Below are positions 9,233 through 17,304 of a DNA stretch of 64,000 bases, one piece after another. The stretch comes from Sphingomonas panacis (GTDB lineage: Bacteria; Pseudomonadota; Alphaproteobacteria; Sphingomonadales; Sphingomonadaceae), in the NCBI RefSeq assembly GCF_001717955.1, contig NZ_CP014168.1:2203501-2267500 (forward strand), written 5' to 3'. A program made the translations under genes and the position numbers. Numbering within the stretch: the stretch's first letter is position 1; every line of letters starts with the position of its first letter. The notes under the pieces are model-generated. The model ran no database searches. It had not been told where the DNA came from and worked only from the letters and a program-made list of their open reading frames with translations.

Positions 9233-9535
9233 TCAGTCCTGCACGACGTCGCTCGCGCCGAATTCGTGAAGCACGTCCTCGACATCCTCGGCCATATCCT
9301 CGTCGTCGAGCGTGACGGTCACTTTGACGCTGCCGTTCAAGGCCGCTTCGTCCTCATTGCCGTCCTCGAAATCGGTATCGAGGTCCGCGCCACCCGCTTC
9401 GTTGCCGGCGCTGTTCTCGTCCGACGCGCTCCCGATCACGATGTCGCCGCGATCGATTTCATGCTCCTGGACGAGATGTTCCACCGCAAGTTCCGCCTCG
9501 CGTCGCGTATCGAAGGTCGCCGTGATCGTTGCCAT
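9233..9535 (-). CDS. Acidic conserved hypothetical protein
   Basis: A protein of 100 residues with a regular alpha/beta N-terminus (MATITATFDTRREAELAVEH) and an acidic middle (residues 45-68, rich in Asp, Glu and Gly). The final segment, LDDEDMAEDVEDVLHEFGAS, looks like the second half of a ferredoxin-like fold. The pattern resembles small general-stress proteins that begin with a beta strand followed by a residue-scanning helix, but I do not recognise a named family. It lies just downstream of the Rrf2 gene (15 bp) in the same direction, so the two may be cotranscribed. Confidence 0.6.
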   Translation of the reverse strand: MATITATFDTRREAELAVEHLVQEHEIDRGDIVIGSASDENSAGNEAGGADLDTDFEDGNEDEAALNGSVKVTVTLDDEDMAEDVEDVLHEFGASDVVQD

Positions 9536-9550
9536 GTCAGTCGCCTGTTC

Positions 9551-10030
9551 TCATGAAGATTTGAGCGCCAACGCACGCGCATCGATTTGGTCCCACGCGA
9601 TCTCGGTCGAAGCGAATCGCGTATCGAAATCGCGCGCGATCTGCGCGAGCGTAACCTCGGCCAGCCGCGCGATGAGCAGCGCTTCCGCATCGCGCAGCGC
9701 CGATGTTATCGACGCGTTGACGGCTTGCTCGACCAGGCATTGCGGTTCCGGATCGGTCAGGCCGATCGCGAAGATCCGCGGTTCGCCGACCGCGCGGTAG
9801 ATGTCGAGCATGGTGATCGCGTCGAGCGGGCTGGCGAGAGTCCACCCGCCGCCATGCCCTTTGACCGAACGGACATGCCCGGCATCGCGCAGCCCAGCCA
9901 TCGTCCTGCGGACCACCACCGGGTTGGTGTTGAGCATCTCCGCCGCCGCCTCCGACGTGATCGGCCCCTCGGCGCGATCCATGTGAATCAGGATGTGGAG
10001 CATCCTCGACAAGCGTCCGTCCAGTTGCAT
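9551..10030 (-). CDS. Rrf2-family transcriptional repressor
   Basis: A winged-helix DNA-binding protein of 159 residues of the Rrf2 family. The N-terminal helix-turn-helix includes ITSEAAAEMLNTNPVVVRRT and the family wing GHVRSVKGHGGGWTLA. Only a single Cys (PQCLVEQAVN) is present, so an Fe-S cluster of the three-cysteine IscR/NsrR type is unlikely; it more resembles the YwnA-like or redox-sensing members with one reactive thiol. The ATG at 10030 has GAGG 5 bp upstream; an overlapping GTG at 10033 is the alternative. It is divergent from a thioredoxin-reductase-like flavoenzyme, which is its likely target. Confidence 0.88.
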   Translation of the reverse strand: MQLDGRLSRMLHILIHMDRAEGPITSEAAAEMLNTNPVVVRRTMAGLRDAGHVRSVKGHGGGWTLASPLDAITMLDIYRAVGEPRIFAIGLTDPEPQCLVEQAVNASITSALRDAEALLIARLAEVTLAQIARDFDTRFASTEIAWDQIDARALALKSS

Positions 10031-10060
10031 CACACCCTCATGCGTTGTCCGTCGGATATC

Positions 10061-10130
10061 ATGTTACTTGATAAGTTGCAAAAAGCCAGGGTGCCAGATA
10101 CGTAAGTGCATAAGTTGCGTGAGTCGCAAC
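10061..10130. promoter_or_regulatory. Divergent Rrf2/flavoprotein promoter region with repeated element
   Basis: The 119-bp intergenic region carries the direct repeat ATAAGTTGC at 10071-10079 and 10110-10118, each preceded by an ACTT or AAGT half. ACTTGATAAGT at 10067-10077 is itself a short inverted repeat. This spacing, about four helical turns, would suit a dimeric repressor such as the adjacent Rrf2 protein. The operator role is inferred from position and symmetry only. Confidence 0.35.
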
Positions 10131-10149
10131 GCTATCCAGGGACACATCT

Positions 10150-11043
10150 ATGCACGACGTCATTGTAATCGGCGGAAGTTTCGCCGGCCAGTCCGCCGCG
10201 ATGCAACTCGCGCGCGCCCGGCAGGACATACTGCTGATCGACGCGGGCGCGCCGCGGAACCGCTTCGCCGATGCCGCGCATGGTTTTCTCGGACAGGATG
10301 GGCGTTCGCCCCGGGCGATCCTTCGCGACGCCACATCACAGTTGCTGGCCTATCCGAGCGTCGAGGTCGTCGCCGGCGAGGCCGAGGCCGCGACGCAAAG
10401 TGACGGGCATTTCGTCGTGCGTCTCGCCGCGGGGGAGGAGCGGCGCGCCCGGCGGCTGGTGTTGGCGACCGGCGTCACCGATACGCTGCCTGACATTCCC
10501 GGCATGGCCGAGCGATGGGGCGAGACAGTCCTCCATTGTCCTTATTGCCACGGCTACGAGGTGCGCGATCACGCGCTGGGGGTGATCGCCGTCAGCCCGA
10601 TGTCGGCACATCAAGCCGCTCTGATCCCCGATTGGGGACCGACCACCTATTTCACGCAAGGCATCCACGAACCGGAAGCGGCGGATATGGGGCTACTCCT
10701 CGCGCGCGGTGTCGTGATCGAGCGCACGCCGGTCGTCGCGCTGATCGGCGATGCGCCCGGATTGCGGGCGGTCAGGCTCGCCGACGGCCGGATGATCGAT
10801 GTCGCCGCGATCTTCACCGGCCCAAAGACGCGGCCGACGAGCCCGATTGCGGAGGCGCTCGGCTGCATCATGGAGGAAGGCCCGAGCGGGCCGTTCGTGA
10901 AGGTCGACGGCTGGGGGCTGACGTCGGTGCCGGGCGTCTATGCGGCCGGTGATGCGACCTCGCCGATGCACAATGCGACGATCGCCTCCGCATCGGGCGT
11001 GCTCGCAGGAGTCGCCGCGCACCAGTCGCTGGTTCGATCGTGA
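10150..11043 (+). CDS. Thioredoxin-reductase-like FAD/NAD(P) oxidoreductase
   Basis: A two-domain flavoenzyme of 297 residues. The FAD-binding motif is at the N-terminus (VIGGSFAGQSAAMQLARARQ), a CPYCHGYE redox motif (CxxC) lies near residue 134, and the FAD C-terminal motif VPGVYAAGDAT is near residue 258. These are the marks of the thioredoxin reductase/AhpF-related group, especially the small enzymes acting on low-molecular-weight disulfides. The start is the first ATG after the divergent promoter region. It is divergent from the Rrf2 repressor, which suggests thiol- or redox-responsive control. The physiological disulfide is unknown. Confidence 0.85.
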   Translation: MHDVIVIGGSFAGQSAAMQLARARQDILLIDAGAPRNRFADAAHGFLGQDGRSPRAILRDATSQLLAYPSVEVVAGEAEAATQSDGHFVVRLAAGEERRARRLVLATGVTDTLPDIPGMAERWGETVLHCPYCHGYEVRDHALGVIAVSPMSAHQAALIPDWGPTTYFTQGIHEPEAADMGLLLARGVVIERTPVVALIGDAPGLRAVRLADGRMIDVAAIFTGPKTRPTSPIAEALGCIMEEGPSGPFVKVDGWGLTSVPGVYAAGDATSPMHNATIASASGVLAGVAAHQSLVRS

Positions 11044-11087
11044 ACCGGCCACGCAACGACTGTTGACGGCGTGTTTGGTCCGACTAT

Positions 11088-11101
11088 TGTTAACGCTAAC
11101 G
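11088..11101. promoter_or_regulatory. LacI-type operator-like palindrome upstream of GH43
   Basis: TGTTAACGCTAACG is a near-palindrome centred on ACGC, 18-31 bp before the GH43 start. It resembles LacI/GalR-family operators of the general form TGnTAGCGCTnnCA. Similar sites occur at 63399-63410 and 63555-63568 in the second carbohydrate locus. A regulator gene is not in the window. Confidence 0.4.
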
Positions 11102-11118
11102 AAGACCGGGAGATGATG

Positions 11119-12123
11119 ATGAAACGGACATTCAGTGCGGCGGCTCTCGTGGTGCTGGCAACTTTGGCGGCGGGGCCGTCCGGTGCGGCGGATCAGCCGC
11201 GCCCGGTTCCGGGATCGAACCCGATCATCCGCGACAAGTTCACCGCCGATCCGGCGCCGCTCGTGGTGGGGAACACGCTCTATCTCTACGTCGATCACGA
11301 CGAGGCGCAGCGTGACGAGATGTTCAACATGCGCGAGTGGCTGGTCTATTCGACCACCGACATGAAGACCTGGACCGAACACGCGCCGATCATGAAGGTC
11401 AGCGATTTCAAATGGGCCAAGAAGGACGCATGGGCGCCGCAGGCGATCGAGAAGAACGGCAAGTTCTATTTCTACGCGCCCGTCGAACACGATAACACGC
11501 ATCCCGGCAAGGCGATCGGCGTCGCGGTATCGGACACGCCGATCGGCCCGTTCGTCGATGCGCGCGGCTCCGCGCTCATCACCAATGAGATGACCCCCAA
11601 GGGGCCGCACAGTTGGGAGGACATCGACCCCACCGTGCTCACCGATACCGACGGGACGACCTGGATCGCGTGGGGCAACCGCAATTGCTACATCGCCAAG
11701 CTCAAGCCGAACATGATCGAGCTCGACGGGCCGATCACCGAGATCACGCCGCCGCATTTCGAAGAGGCGCCGTGGTTGCACAAGCATGGCAAGCTCTATT
11801 ACCTGACATACGCTTCGCTCGACCGCGCGACCCAGCGCGACGAGCATGTCTCCTACGCGACCGCGCCGGCGATCACCGGCCCGTGGACGTATCGCGGCGA
11901 ACTGACCGGATCGGGGAAGTACAGCTTCACGATCCACCCCGGCATCGCCGAGTTCAAGGGCAAGTCGTACCTGTTCCTGCATAACGCCGACATCGCGGTC
12001 GGCGATCAGAGCGGGGCGGTCGGCCGGCGCGCGGTGACGGTCGAATATCTCCACTACAATCCCGATGGGACGATGAAGCCGGTGGTCCAGACCAAGGCCG
12101 GCATCTCGGTGCCGTCCCGGTAA
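11119..12123 (+). CDS. Secreted glycoside hydrolase family 43
   Basis: A five-bladed beta-propeller hydrolase acting on arabinose-, xylose- or galactose-containing glycans, 334 residues after the chosen start. The Sec signal peptide is MKRTFSAAALVVLATLAAGPSGA. The three catalytic acids of GH43 are visible: base Asp in TADPAPLVVGN, pKa-modulating Asp in EDIDPTVLTD, and acid Glu in HFEEAPWLHKH. WAPQAIEKNGKFYFYAP is another family hallmark. Of three consecutive ATGs (11113, 11116, 11119), the last has GGGAG at the best distance. It heads a cluster with GH97, a beta-helix protein and, on the other strand, a phosphatase and a TBDR. The exact substrate is not readable. Confidence 0.9.
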   Translation: MKRTFSAAALVVLATLAAGPSGAADQPRPVPGSNPIIRDKFTADPAPLVVGNTLYLYVDHDEAQRDEMFNMREWLVYSTTDMKTWTEHAPIMKVSDFKWAKKDAWAPQAIEKNGKFYFYAPVEHDNTHPGKAIGVAVSDTPIGPFVDARGSALITNEMTPKGPHSWEDIDPTVLTDTDGTTWIAWGNRNCYIAKLKPNMIELDGPITEITPPHFEEAPWLHKHGKLYYLTYASLDRATQRDEHVSYATAPAITGPWTYRGELTGSGKYSFTIHPGIAEFKGKSYLFLHNADIAVGDQSGAVGRRAVTVEYLHYNPDGTMKPVVQTKAGISVPSR

Positions 12124-12195
12124 AGTGCCCGCCGGCGTCGGATCGCCGGCAGGTTGCGCGCCCGCCGGGCGGTTCGATCGAACAAGGGAAAGACG

Positions 12196-14196
12196 ATGAG
12201 ATTGCTACCGACCCTGCTCGCCACCGCCGCCGCGCTCGCCCCGGCGGCGGCGAAGGCGCAGACGCCGCCCGCCGTCGTCTCGCCGGACGGTCGCACCCGG
12301 CTTGAGATCGATTCGGCTTCGGGGCTGCGCTACCGCGTGGTGCGCGACGGCAATGTGGTGATCGCGACCTCGCCGATCGGCATGGTGACGAGCGAGGGCA
12401 GCTTCGGCACCAGCGAGTCCGCGGTCACGTCTTCGGAAGCGAGCACGGTCAACGACAGCTATGTTCCGGTCGCGGGCAAGGCCAGCCGAGTCGCAGACCG
12501 CTACAATCAGGTCGTGTTCCACCTCACCCGCGCGAAGGACGGCGTCACCTACGATCTCGTCGCGCGCGCCTATGACGACGGCGTCGCCTTCCGCTTCGCC
12601 GTCGCGGCGCAGCCCCGCTTCCAGACGATCGACGTGAATTGGGAAACGACCGGCTTCTATTTCCCCGCCGATTACGCCTGCTGGGGCGCGAACAGCGGCC
12701 GGTTCGAGAATTCACACGAGACCGAATTCGATCCGATCAAGGCCTCGGCGATGCGCGGCTTCCACCTCTATGACGCGCCTTTGCTGTGCCGGACGGGCAA
12801 GGGTGAGACCAGCTTCGCCATCGTCGAAGCCGACAAGCGCGACTATCCGGGAGCCTATTACGCCAGGCGCGCCGATGCCGGCCTCGGCGTCAATGTCGCG
12901 CTGACCTCGCGGCGCGACAACGTGCCCGACAGCCCCGCGTTCAAGGTATCGGCGCACGCCACGCTCGCGGCGGGGCCGCTGCTGACGCCGTGGCGGACGG
13001 TGATGATCGGCGACCGCCCGGGCGACCTGATCCAGTCGAGCCTGGTCCAGCTTCTCGCCGCGCCTTCCGCGATCGCCGACACGAGCTGGATCAAACCCGG
13101 CAAGTCTGCGTGGGATTGGTGGAACGGCTGGGCGGTCAACGTGCCCAATGCCGGCATCAACACCGCGACCTATCAGGCGTATATCGATTTCGCGAAGTCG
13201 ATGAACCTCGAATATATCCTGATCGACGAGGGCTGGTACAAGGGCAGTTCCGAAGGCCCGCGCCCGGCCGACGTGACCGTGCCGGTTTCGGCGGTCGATA
13301 TCCCCGGCCTCGTCAAATATGGTGCCGAGCGCAACGTCGGCGTGTGGGTTTGGCTGCAATGGAAGCAGCTCCAGCGCCAGCTCGATGCCGCGTTGCCGCT
13401 GTACGAAGCCTGGGGGATCAAGGGCATCAAGGTCGATTTCATGGACCGCAACGACCAGGAGATGGTCGAATTCTACCATGAACTGCTGTCCAAGGCGGCG
13501 GCGCATCACCTGATGGTGGATCTGCACGGCGCCTATCCGCCCGACGGGCTGCTTCGCACCTATCCCAATTTCGTCACTCAGGAAGGCGTGCTCGGCGCCG
13601 AATACAACAAGTTCGGCGCGCGGATCACCGCCACGCACAACGTCACCTTGCCGTTCACCCGCATGCTGCTCGGCCCGATGGACTATACCCCCGGCGGGTT
13701 CCGCGCACTCCCGCCTTCCGAATTCGCGAGCCGGCACCGGCTGTTGCGCCCCTATGTCCAGACCACGCGCGGGCAGGCGATCGCGATGTACGTCGTCTAC
13801 GAATCGCCGCTGGTGATGCTGTCGGACAGCCCCGACGCCTATATCGACGCAAACGGCCGGCTGACCGACGGTGCCGACTTCCTGAAGGAGGTGCCGACGA
13901 GCTGGGACGAAACCCGCTTCATCTCGGGCGAGATCGGCCAGTCGATCGTGCTGGCGCGGCGCAAGGGCGACCGCTGGTATATCGGCGCAATGACCAACGA
14001 GCAGGGGCGCAAGGTATCGGTGCCGCTGTCGATGCTGGGCGCCGGCAAAAGCTGGCGCGCGCGCATCTGGCAGGACGGCGCCGACATGAACCACCTCAAG
14101 ACCTCGGCCACGCACGTCCAGTCGCGTGATCGTATCCAGCTCACGCTCGCGCCATCGGGCGGGGCGGCCGTGGTGCTGGAGCCGGCCGGCAGCTAA
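12196..14196 (+). CDS. Secreted glycoside hydrolase family 97
   Basis: A GH97 enzyme (alpha-glucosidase/alpha-galactosidase family) of 666 residues. It has a Sec signal peptide (MRLLPTLLATAAALAPAAAKAQ), the N-terminal beta-sandwich, the TIM barrel (SAWDWWNGWAVN near residue 300, YILIDEGWY, then GIKGIKVDFMDRND near 410) and the C-terminal beta domain. The Asp in KVDFMDR stands where retaining GH97 members carry their nucleophile, so a retaining alpha-galactosidase-type activity is more likely than the inverting SusB type; this is inference from family knowledge. The start at 12196 has AAGGGA upstream. It follows the GH43 gene by 72 bp on the same strand. Confidence 0.92.
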   Translation: MRLLPTLLATAAALAPAAAKAQTPPAVVSPDGRTRLEIDSASGLRYRVVRDGNVVIATSPIGMVTSEGSFGTSESAVTSSEASTVNDSYVPVAGKASRVADRYNQVVFHLTRAKDGVTYDLVARAYDDGVAFRFAVAAQPRFQTIDVNWETTGFYFPADYACWGANSGRFENSHETEFDPIKASAMRGFHLYDAPLLCRTGKGETSFAIVEADKRDYPGAYYARRADAGLGVNVALTSRRDNVPDSPAFKVSAHATLAAGPLLTPWRTVMIGDRPGDLIQSSLVQLLAAPSAIADTSWIKPGKSAWDWWNGWAVNVPNAGINTATYQAYIDFAKSMNLEYILIDEGWYKGSSEGPRPADVTVPVSAVDIPGLVKYGAERNVGVWVWLQWKQLQRQLDAALPLYEAWGIKGIKVDFMDRNDQEMVEFYHELLSKAAAHHLMVDLHGAYPPDGLLRTYPNFVTQEGVLGAEYNKFGARITATHNVTLPFTRMLLGPMDYTPGGFRALPPSEFASRHRLLRPYVQTTRGQAIAMYVVYESPLVMLSDSPDAYIDANGRLTDGADFLKEVPTSWDETRFISGEIGQSIVLARRKGDRWYIGAMTNEQGRKVSVPLSMLGAGKSWRARIWQDGADMNHLKTSATHVQSRDRIQLTLAPSGGAAVVLEPAGS

Positions 14197-14256
14197 GCGC
14201 CCGCGCCGACCACGAGCCGAAGCCGGCTTCGCGACATAACAACAGGAGCAGGATTG

Positions 14257-16359
14257 GTGAGTTCACAGCAAGAGGAACGCGCCGCTGCCGGCGAGGGCGT
14301 CAATCGCCGCGGCTTTCTGGAAAGCGCGGCCTGGGCCGGGGCGCTTGCCGGTCTCGGCGCGGGCGCGTGGGACCAGGCCGGTGCCGCGCTCGGCGACGAG
14401 TCCGACGCGCGCCTGCCGGATGGCACGCAGTTTCCGCGCTGGGAGCAGCCGCTGACCTTCTCCAGAACCTATTACGTCGACAACACCGCGCCCCACGCCG
14501 ACGATGCCGGCCCGGGCGACGCGGCGCGACCCTTCCGCACGATCGGCAGGGCCGCCGAAATCCTCCAGCCGGGCGAGCGTGTCGTCATCGCAGCGGGCAC
14601 CTACCGCGAATGCGTCCGCCCCGCGCGCGGCGGCACCGGCCCGGCCGCGATGATAAGCTACGAAGCCGCACCGGGCGCGACGGTTCATATCACCGGCTCG
14701 GAGGTTCTGAGGGACGGCTGGCAGCAGCAGACGGTCACGCCCGGCTTCCCCTTTCCGGGAAGCCCGGTCGGGCCGGGCGTCACCGTATGGCGGCACGATC
14801 TCACCGGCGCGCTGTTCCCTGACGCCTATAATCCGTTCGCGCTCCCCAGCATCATGGGATCATGGGGCTGGCTGGACGGGGCGACCGCCGATCTCGGCCC
14901 GTATCTGCGCCGGCGTGGTCTGGTGTTCGTCGATGGCAAGCCGCTGGAGCCGATGGAGCAGCTCCGCGAACTGGCGCTGGCCGATCTGCCGCCGATGTCC
15001 GATTTCACCCGTCGGGCGACCCCGCAGAACGGCATGCCCGCGCGGCGGCGCGGCGGCCCGGTCATGCAGGAGATCGGCGGTACGCCCACCGCACGCTTCT
15101 GGGCCGATCATGCCGGCACGGCGGTCTACGTCCGTCTGGCGTCGGGTACGCCCGCCGATCACGCGATCGAAGTCACCACCCGCCAGCACGCCTTCATCCC
15201 CGCGCACAGCGGCATCGGCTTCATTCGCGTCAAGGGGATCACCTTCCGCCACGTCGGCAATGCCTATCCGTTCCCGCAATACGGCATGGTGTCGCTCGCC
15301 GGCGGCGATCACTGGATTCTGGAGGACAATGTTTTCGAATGGGCGAACGGCATCGGCCTCGCCATCGGCAGCGACGGCGACAGCGCCGGTGCGCCGCATT
15401 CGGGCACGTCGATCATCGTCCGCCGCAACACCATCCGCTATTGCGGCGTCGAGGGGATTGGCGGGATGGGCACTACCGATGCGCTGATCGAGGATAATCT
15501 GATCGAATGGTGCGGCTGGGCCGATGCCGAACGCGGGTGGGAAGCCGCCGGCGCCAAGTTCCACCGCGCCAGGAACATGCTGTTCCGCCGCAACGTGATC
15601 CGCCACATCCGCCATGCCAATGCGGCGTGGTGGGATGTCGACAACGCCAATTGCCGGGTGACGCGCAACGTCGTCGCCGACGTGCTGACGGTCAGCGCCG
15701 CGCTGCATTTCGAAATGACGCCGGCGCGCAACATGATCGATACCAACATCATCTGGGACGTGCGCAACGCCGAGCCCGGCACGCCCGGCCAGCGCGGCTG
15801 CGCGGGGTCTGGCATTTTCGACAATGCGAGCAGCAACCTCGTCATCGCGCAGAATTTGATCGGGCGCTGCGACAATGCCGGCATCTTCACGATCGTCCGC
15901 CCGGATCGCGGTCGCCCGGTGGCGGACAACAACCACGTCGCCAACAACATCTTTGTGAAGTGCAAGTCGGCGATGGTCTTCCTCAGCACGAACAATCGGT
16001 CGGACGGCAATGTGTTTGTCGATATGCCCAAGGATTTTCTCGGCGTGCTGGCGGAGCCGCAGACCGTGGCGTCCGCGCCCGATGCGTGGCGCCGGGTCCG
16101 CTACGGCGATCTGGCGACGTGGCGGGATGCCCACGGCTGGGATCGGACTTCGCTGATGGCCAGCGCAGAGATCGCGTTCGATCCCGCCACGCTCAAGCTC
16201 ACCGTCGCGGCGGCCGTGCCGCTGCCACGGGTGCGTGCGCTCGACGGATTCGAAGGCGACATCCGTGGCAACGCGACCGGCCCGACCAGGGTCGCCGGCC
16301 CGCTCGCCGATTTCCGCGCGAAACAGACTTGGACGATCGATCCGCGGATGAAGCCCTAG
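14257..16359 (+). CDS. Tat-exported right-handed beta-helix protein
   Basis: A secreted protein of about 700 residues. A twin-arginine signal is present (NRRGFLESAAWAGALAGLGA near residues 16-35), so it is exported folded. The N-terminal block YYVDNTAPHADDAGPGDAA then FRTIGRAAEILQPGERV is typical of DUF1565-type parallel beta-helices. The second half contains repeated beta-helix coils with Asn ladders (RRNTIRYCG, IEDNLIEW, FRRNVIRHI). Such proteins are often polysaccharide lyases, epimerases or galacturonases. GTG at 14257 is used because AGGAG lies 8 bp upstream; TTG at 14254 is also possible. It sits third in the GH43-GH97 cluster. No specific catalytic site was recognised. Confidence 0.82.
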   Translation: MSSQQEERAAAGEGVNRRGFLESAAWAGALAGLGAGAWDQAGAALGDESDARLPDGTQFPRWEQPLTFSRTYYVDNTAPHADDAGPGDAARPFRTIGRAAEILQPGERVVIAAGTYRECVRPARGGTGPAAMISYEAAPGATVHITGSEVLRDGWQQQTVTPGFPFPGSPVGPGVTVWRHDLTGALFPDAYNPFALPSIMGSWGWLDGATADLGPYLRRRGLVFVDGKPLEPMEQLRELALADLPPMSDFTRRATPQNGMPARRRGGPVMQEIGGTPTARFWADHAGTAVYVRLASGTPADHAIEVTTRQHAFIPAHSGIGFIRVKGITFRHVGNAYPFPQYGMVSLAGGDHWILEDNVFEWANGIGLAIGSDGDSAGAPHSGTSIIVRRNTIRYCGVEGIGGMGTTDALIEDNLIEWCGWADAERGWEAAGAKFHRARNMLFRRNVIRHIRHANAAWWDVDNANCRVTRNVVADVLTVSAALHFEMTPARNMIDTNIIWDVRNAEPGTPGQRGCAGSGIFDNASSNLVIAQNLIGRCDNAGIFTIVRPDRGRPVADNNHVANNIFVKCKSAMVFLSTNNRSDGNVFVDMPKDFLGVLAEPQTVASAPDAWRRVRYGDLATWRDAHGWDRTSLMASAEIAFDPATLKLTVAAAVPLPRVRALDGFEGDIRGNATGPTRVAGPLADFRAKQTWTIDPRMKP

Positions 16360-16361
16360 CG

Positions 16362-16394
16362 GGGCGGCTCACGTCCCCAAGGACGAGGCCGCCC
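16362..16394. terminator. Strong hairpin between convergent transcription units
   Basis: GGGCGGC (16362-16368) and GCCGCCC (16388-16394) form the base, with an inner CGTCC/GGACG stem and a CCAA loop. It lies between the beta-helix gene and the convergent phosphatase gene, so it is probably a bidirectional terminator. No clear T-run follows. Confidence 0.6.
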
Positions 16395-16405
16395 GCGCTC
16401 TCACA

Positions 16406-17278
16406 TCACGCGCGCGCGAGGTAGGTGTTGCGCAGCTTGGCCAGATCGGTGGCGGACAGGCCCATTTCGTCGCGAAAATAGCCTTTCGCCCCGTCCTTGT
16501 GCGCGTCGACCACCGCCAATGCCGCTTCGATATAGGCGGCGTCGGCGGCCATCAGCGGCTTGGCGGTCTCGGGCGGCAGGCCGGCGAGCGGGTTGGCCGG
16601 GCCGGGCGTGCCCTTGGTCAGCGCGCTCGCGTCGAGATAGCGGTTGGTGAGCAGATAGTCCGCGATCACGTCCTTGCGCGGCACGCCGAGCGCGGTCAGC
16701 AGCAGCGCGGCGGCGATGCCGGTCCGGTCCTTGCCCGCCGTACAGTTGAACGCGAGCGGCGCGTGCCCAGCGAGCAGTTCCGCGAACATGCGGCGATACT
16801 GGCCGTTGAACTGGCCGAGCATCGCCGGATATGCCCTGGTCATCGCCGCGCGGACCTGGTCTGGCGTCCAGCTCTTCGGGCTGCCGGCGGGCAGGAAGTG
16901 CATGTCGAGATCATACTCGTCGCTCAGCACGCGCGGCGCGCCCGCCGCCGGCCAGGTGACCGGCTCGTTCGCCCGCTCGCGCCGGTCGCGGAAATCGCAC
17001 ACGACGCGGATGCCGCGCGCTTCGAGCGAGCGGTAATCGGCCTCGGTCAGCCCGTGCATCGAGCCTGAGCGGAACAGCACACCCCATTTCACGCTGCGGC
17101 CGTCGGCGGTGCGGTAGCCGCCGAGATCGCGGAAGTTGCGGCCGCCCTGAAGCGGCAGCAGGCGCGCGTGCGCCGCCGCCACGACGGGGGTCGGCCGGGC
17201 GATCGCCGGCATTCCCGCCGCCAGCGACAGCATCAGGGCCGGCGCGGCGAAACGCCGGAAACGATTCGAAAGACGCAT
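16406..17278 (-). CDS. Secreted tyrosine-phosphatase-family protein (Y_phosphatase3/IphP type)
   Basis: An exported phosphatase of 290 residues. The N-terminal signal peptide (RRFAAPALMLSLAAGMPAIA) is followed by GGRNFRDLGGYRTADGRSV, the family start motif, and FRSGSMHGLTEAD. The active-site P-loop FNCTAGKDRTG (Cys-x5-Arg) is intact. The enzyme is therefore periplasmic or secreted and may act on phosphotyrosine, phosphoinositides or phosphorylated sugars. The start at 17278 has GGGAG 9 bp upstream; an in-frame start at 17305 would overlap the TBDR stop. It lies 26 bp after the TBDR gene on the same strand, so the two probably form an operon and the receptor may import what the phosphatase releases. 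Confidence 0.87.
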   Translation of the reverse strand: MRLSNRFRRFAAPALMLSLAAGMPAIARPTPVVAAAHARLLPLQGGRNFRDLGGYRTADGRSVKWGVLFRSGSMHGLTEADYRSLEARGIRVVCDFRDRRERANEPVTWPAAGAPRVLSDEYDLDMHFLPAGSPKSWTPDQVRAAMTRAYPAMLGQFNGQYRRMFAELLAGHAPLAFNCTAGKDRTGIAAALLLTALGVPRKDVIADYLLTNRYLDASALTKGTPGPANPLAGLPPETAKPLMAADAAYIEAALAVVDAHKDGAKGYFRDEMGLSATDLAKLRNTYLARA

Positions 17279-17304
17279 CGTGGTTGCTCCCTGAATGGCG
17301 ATCA

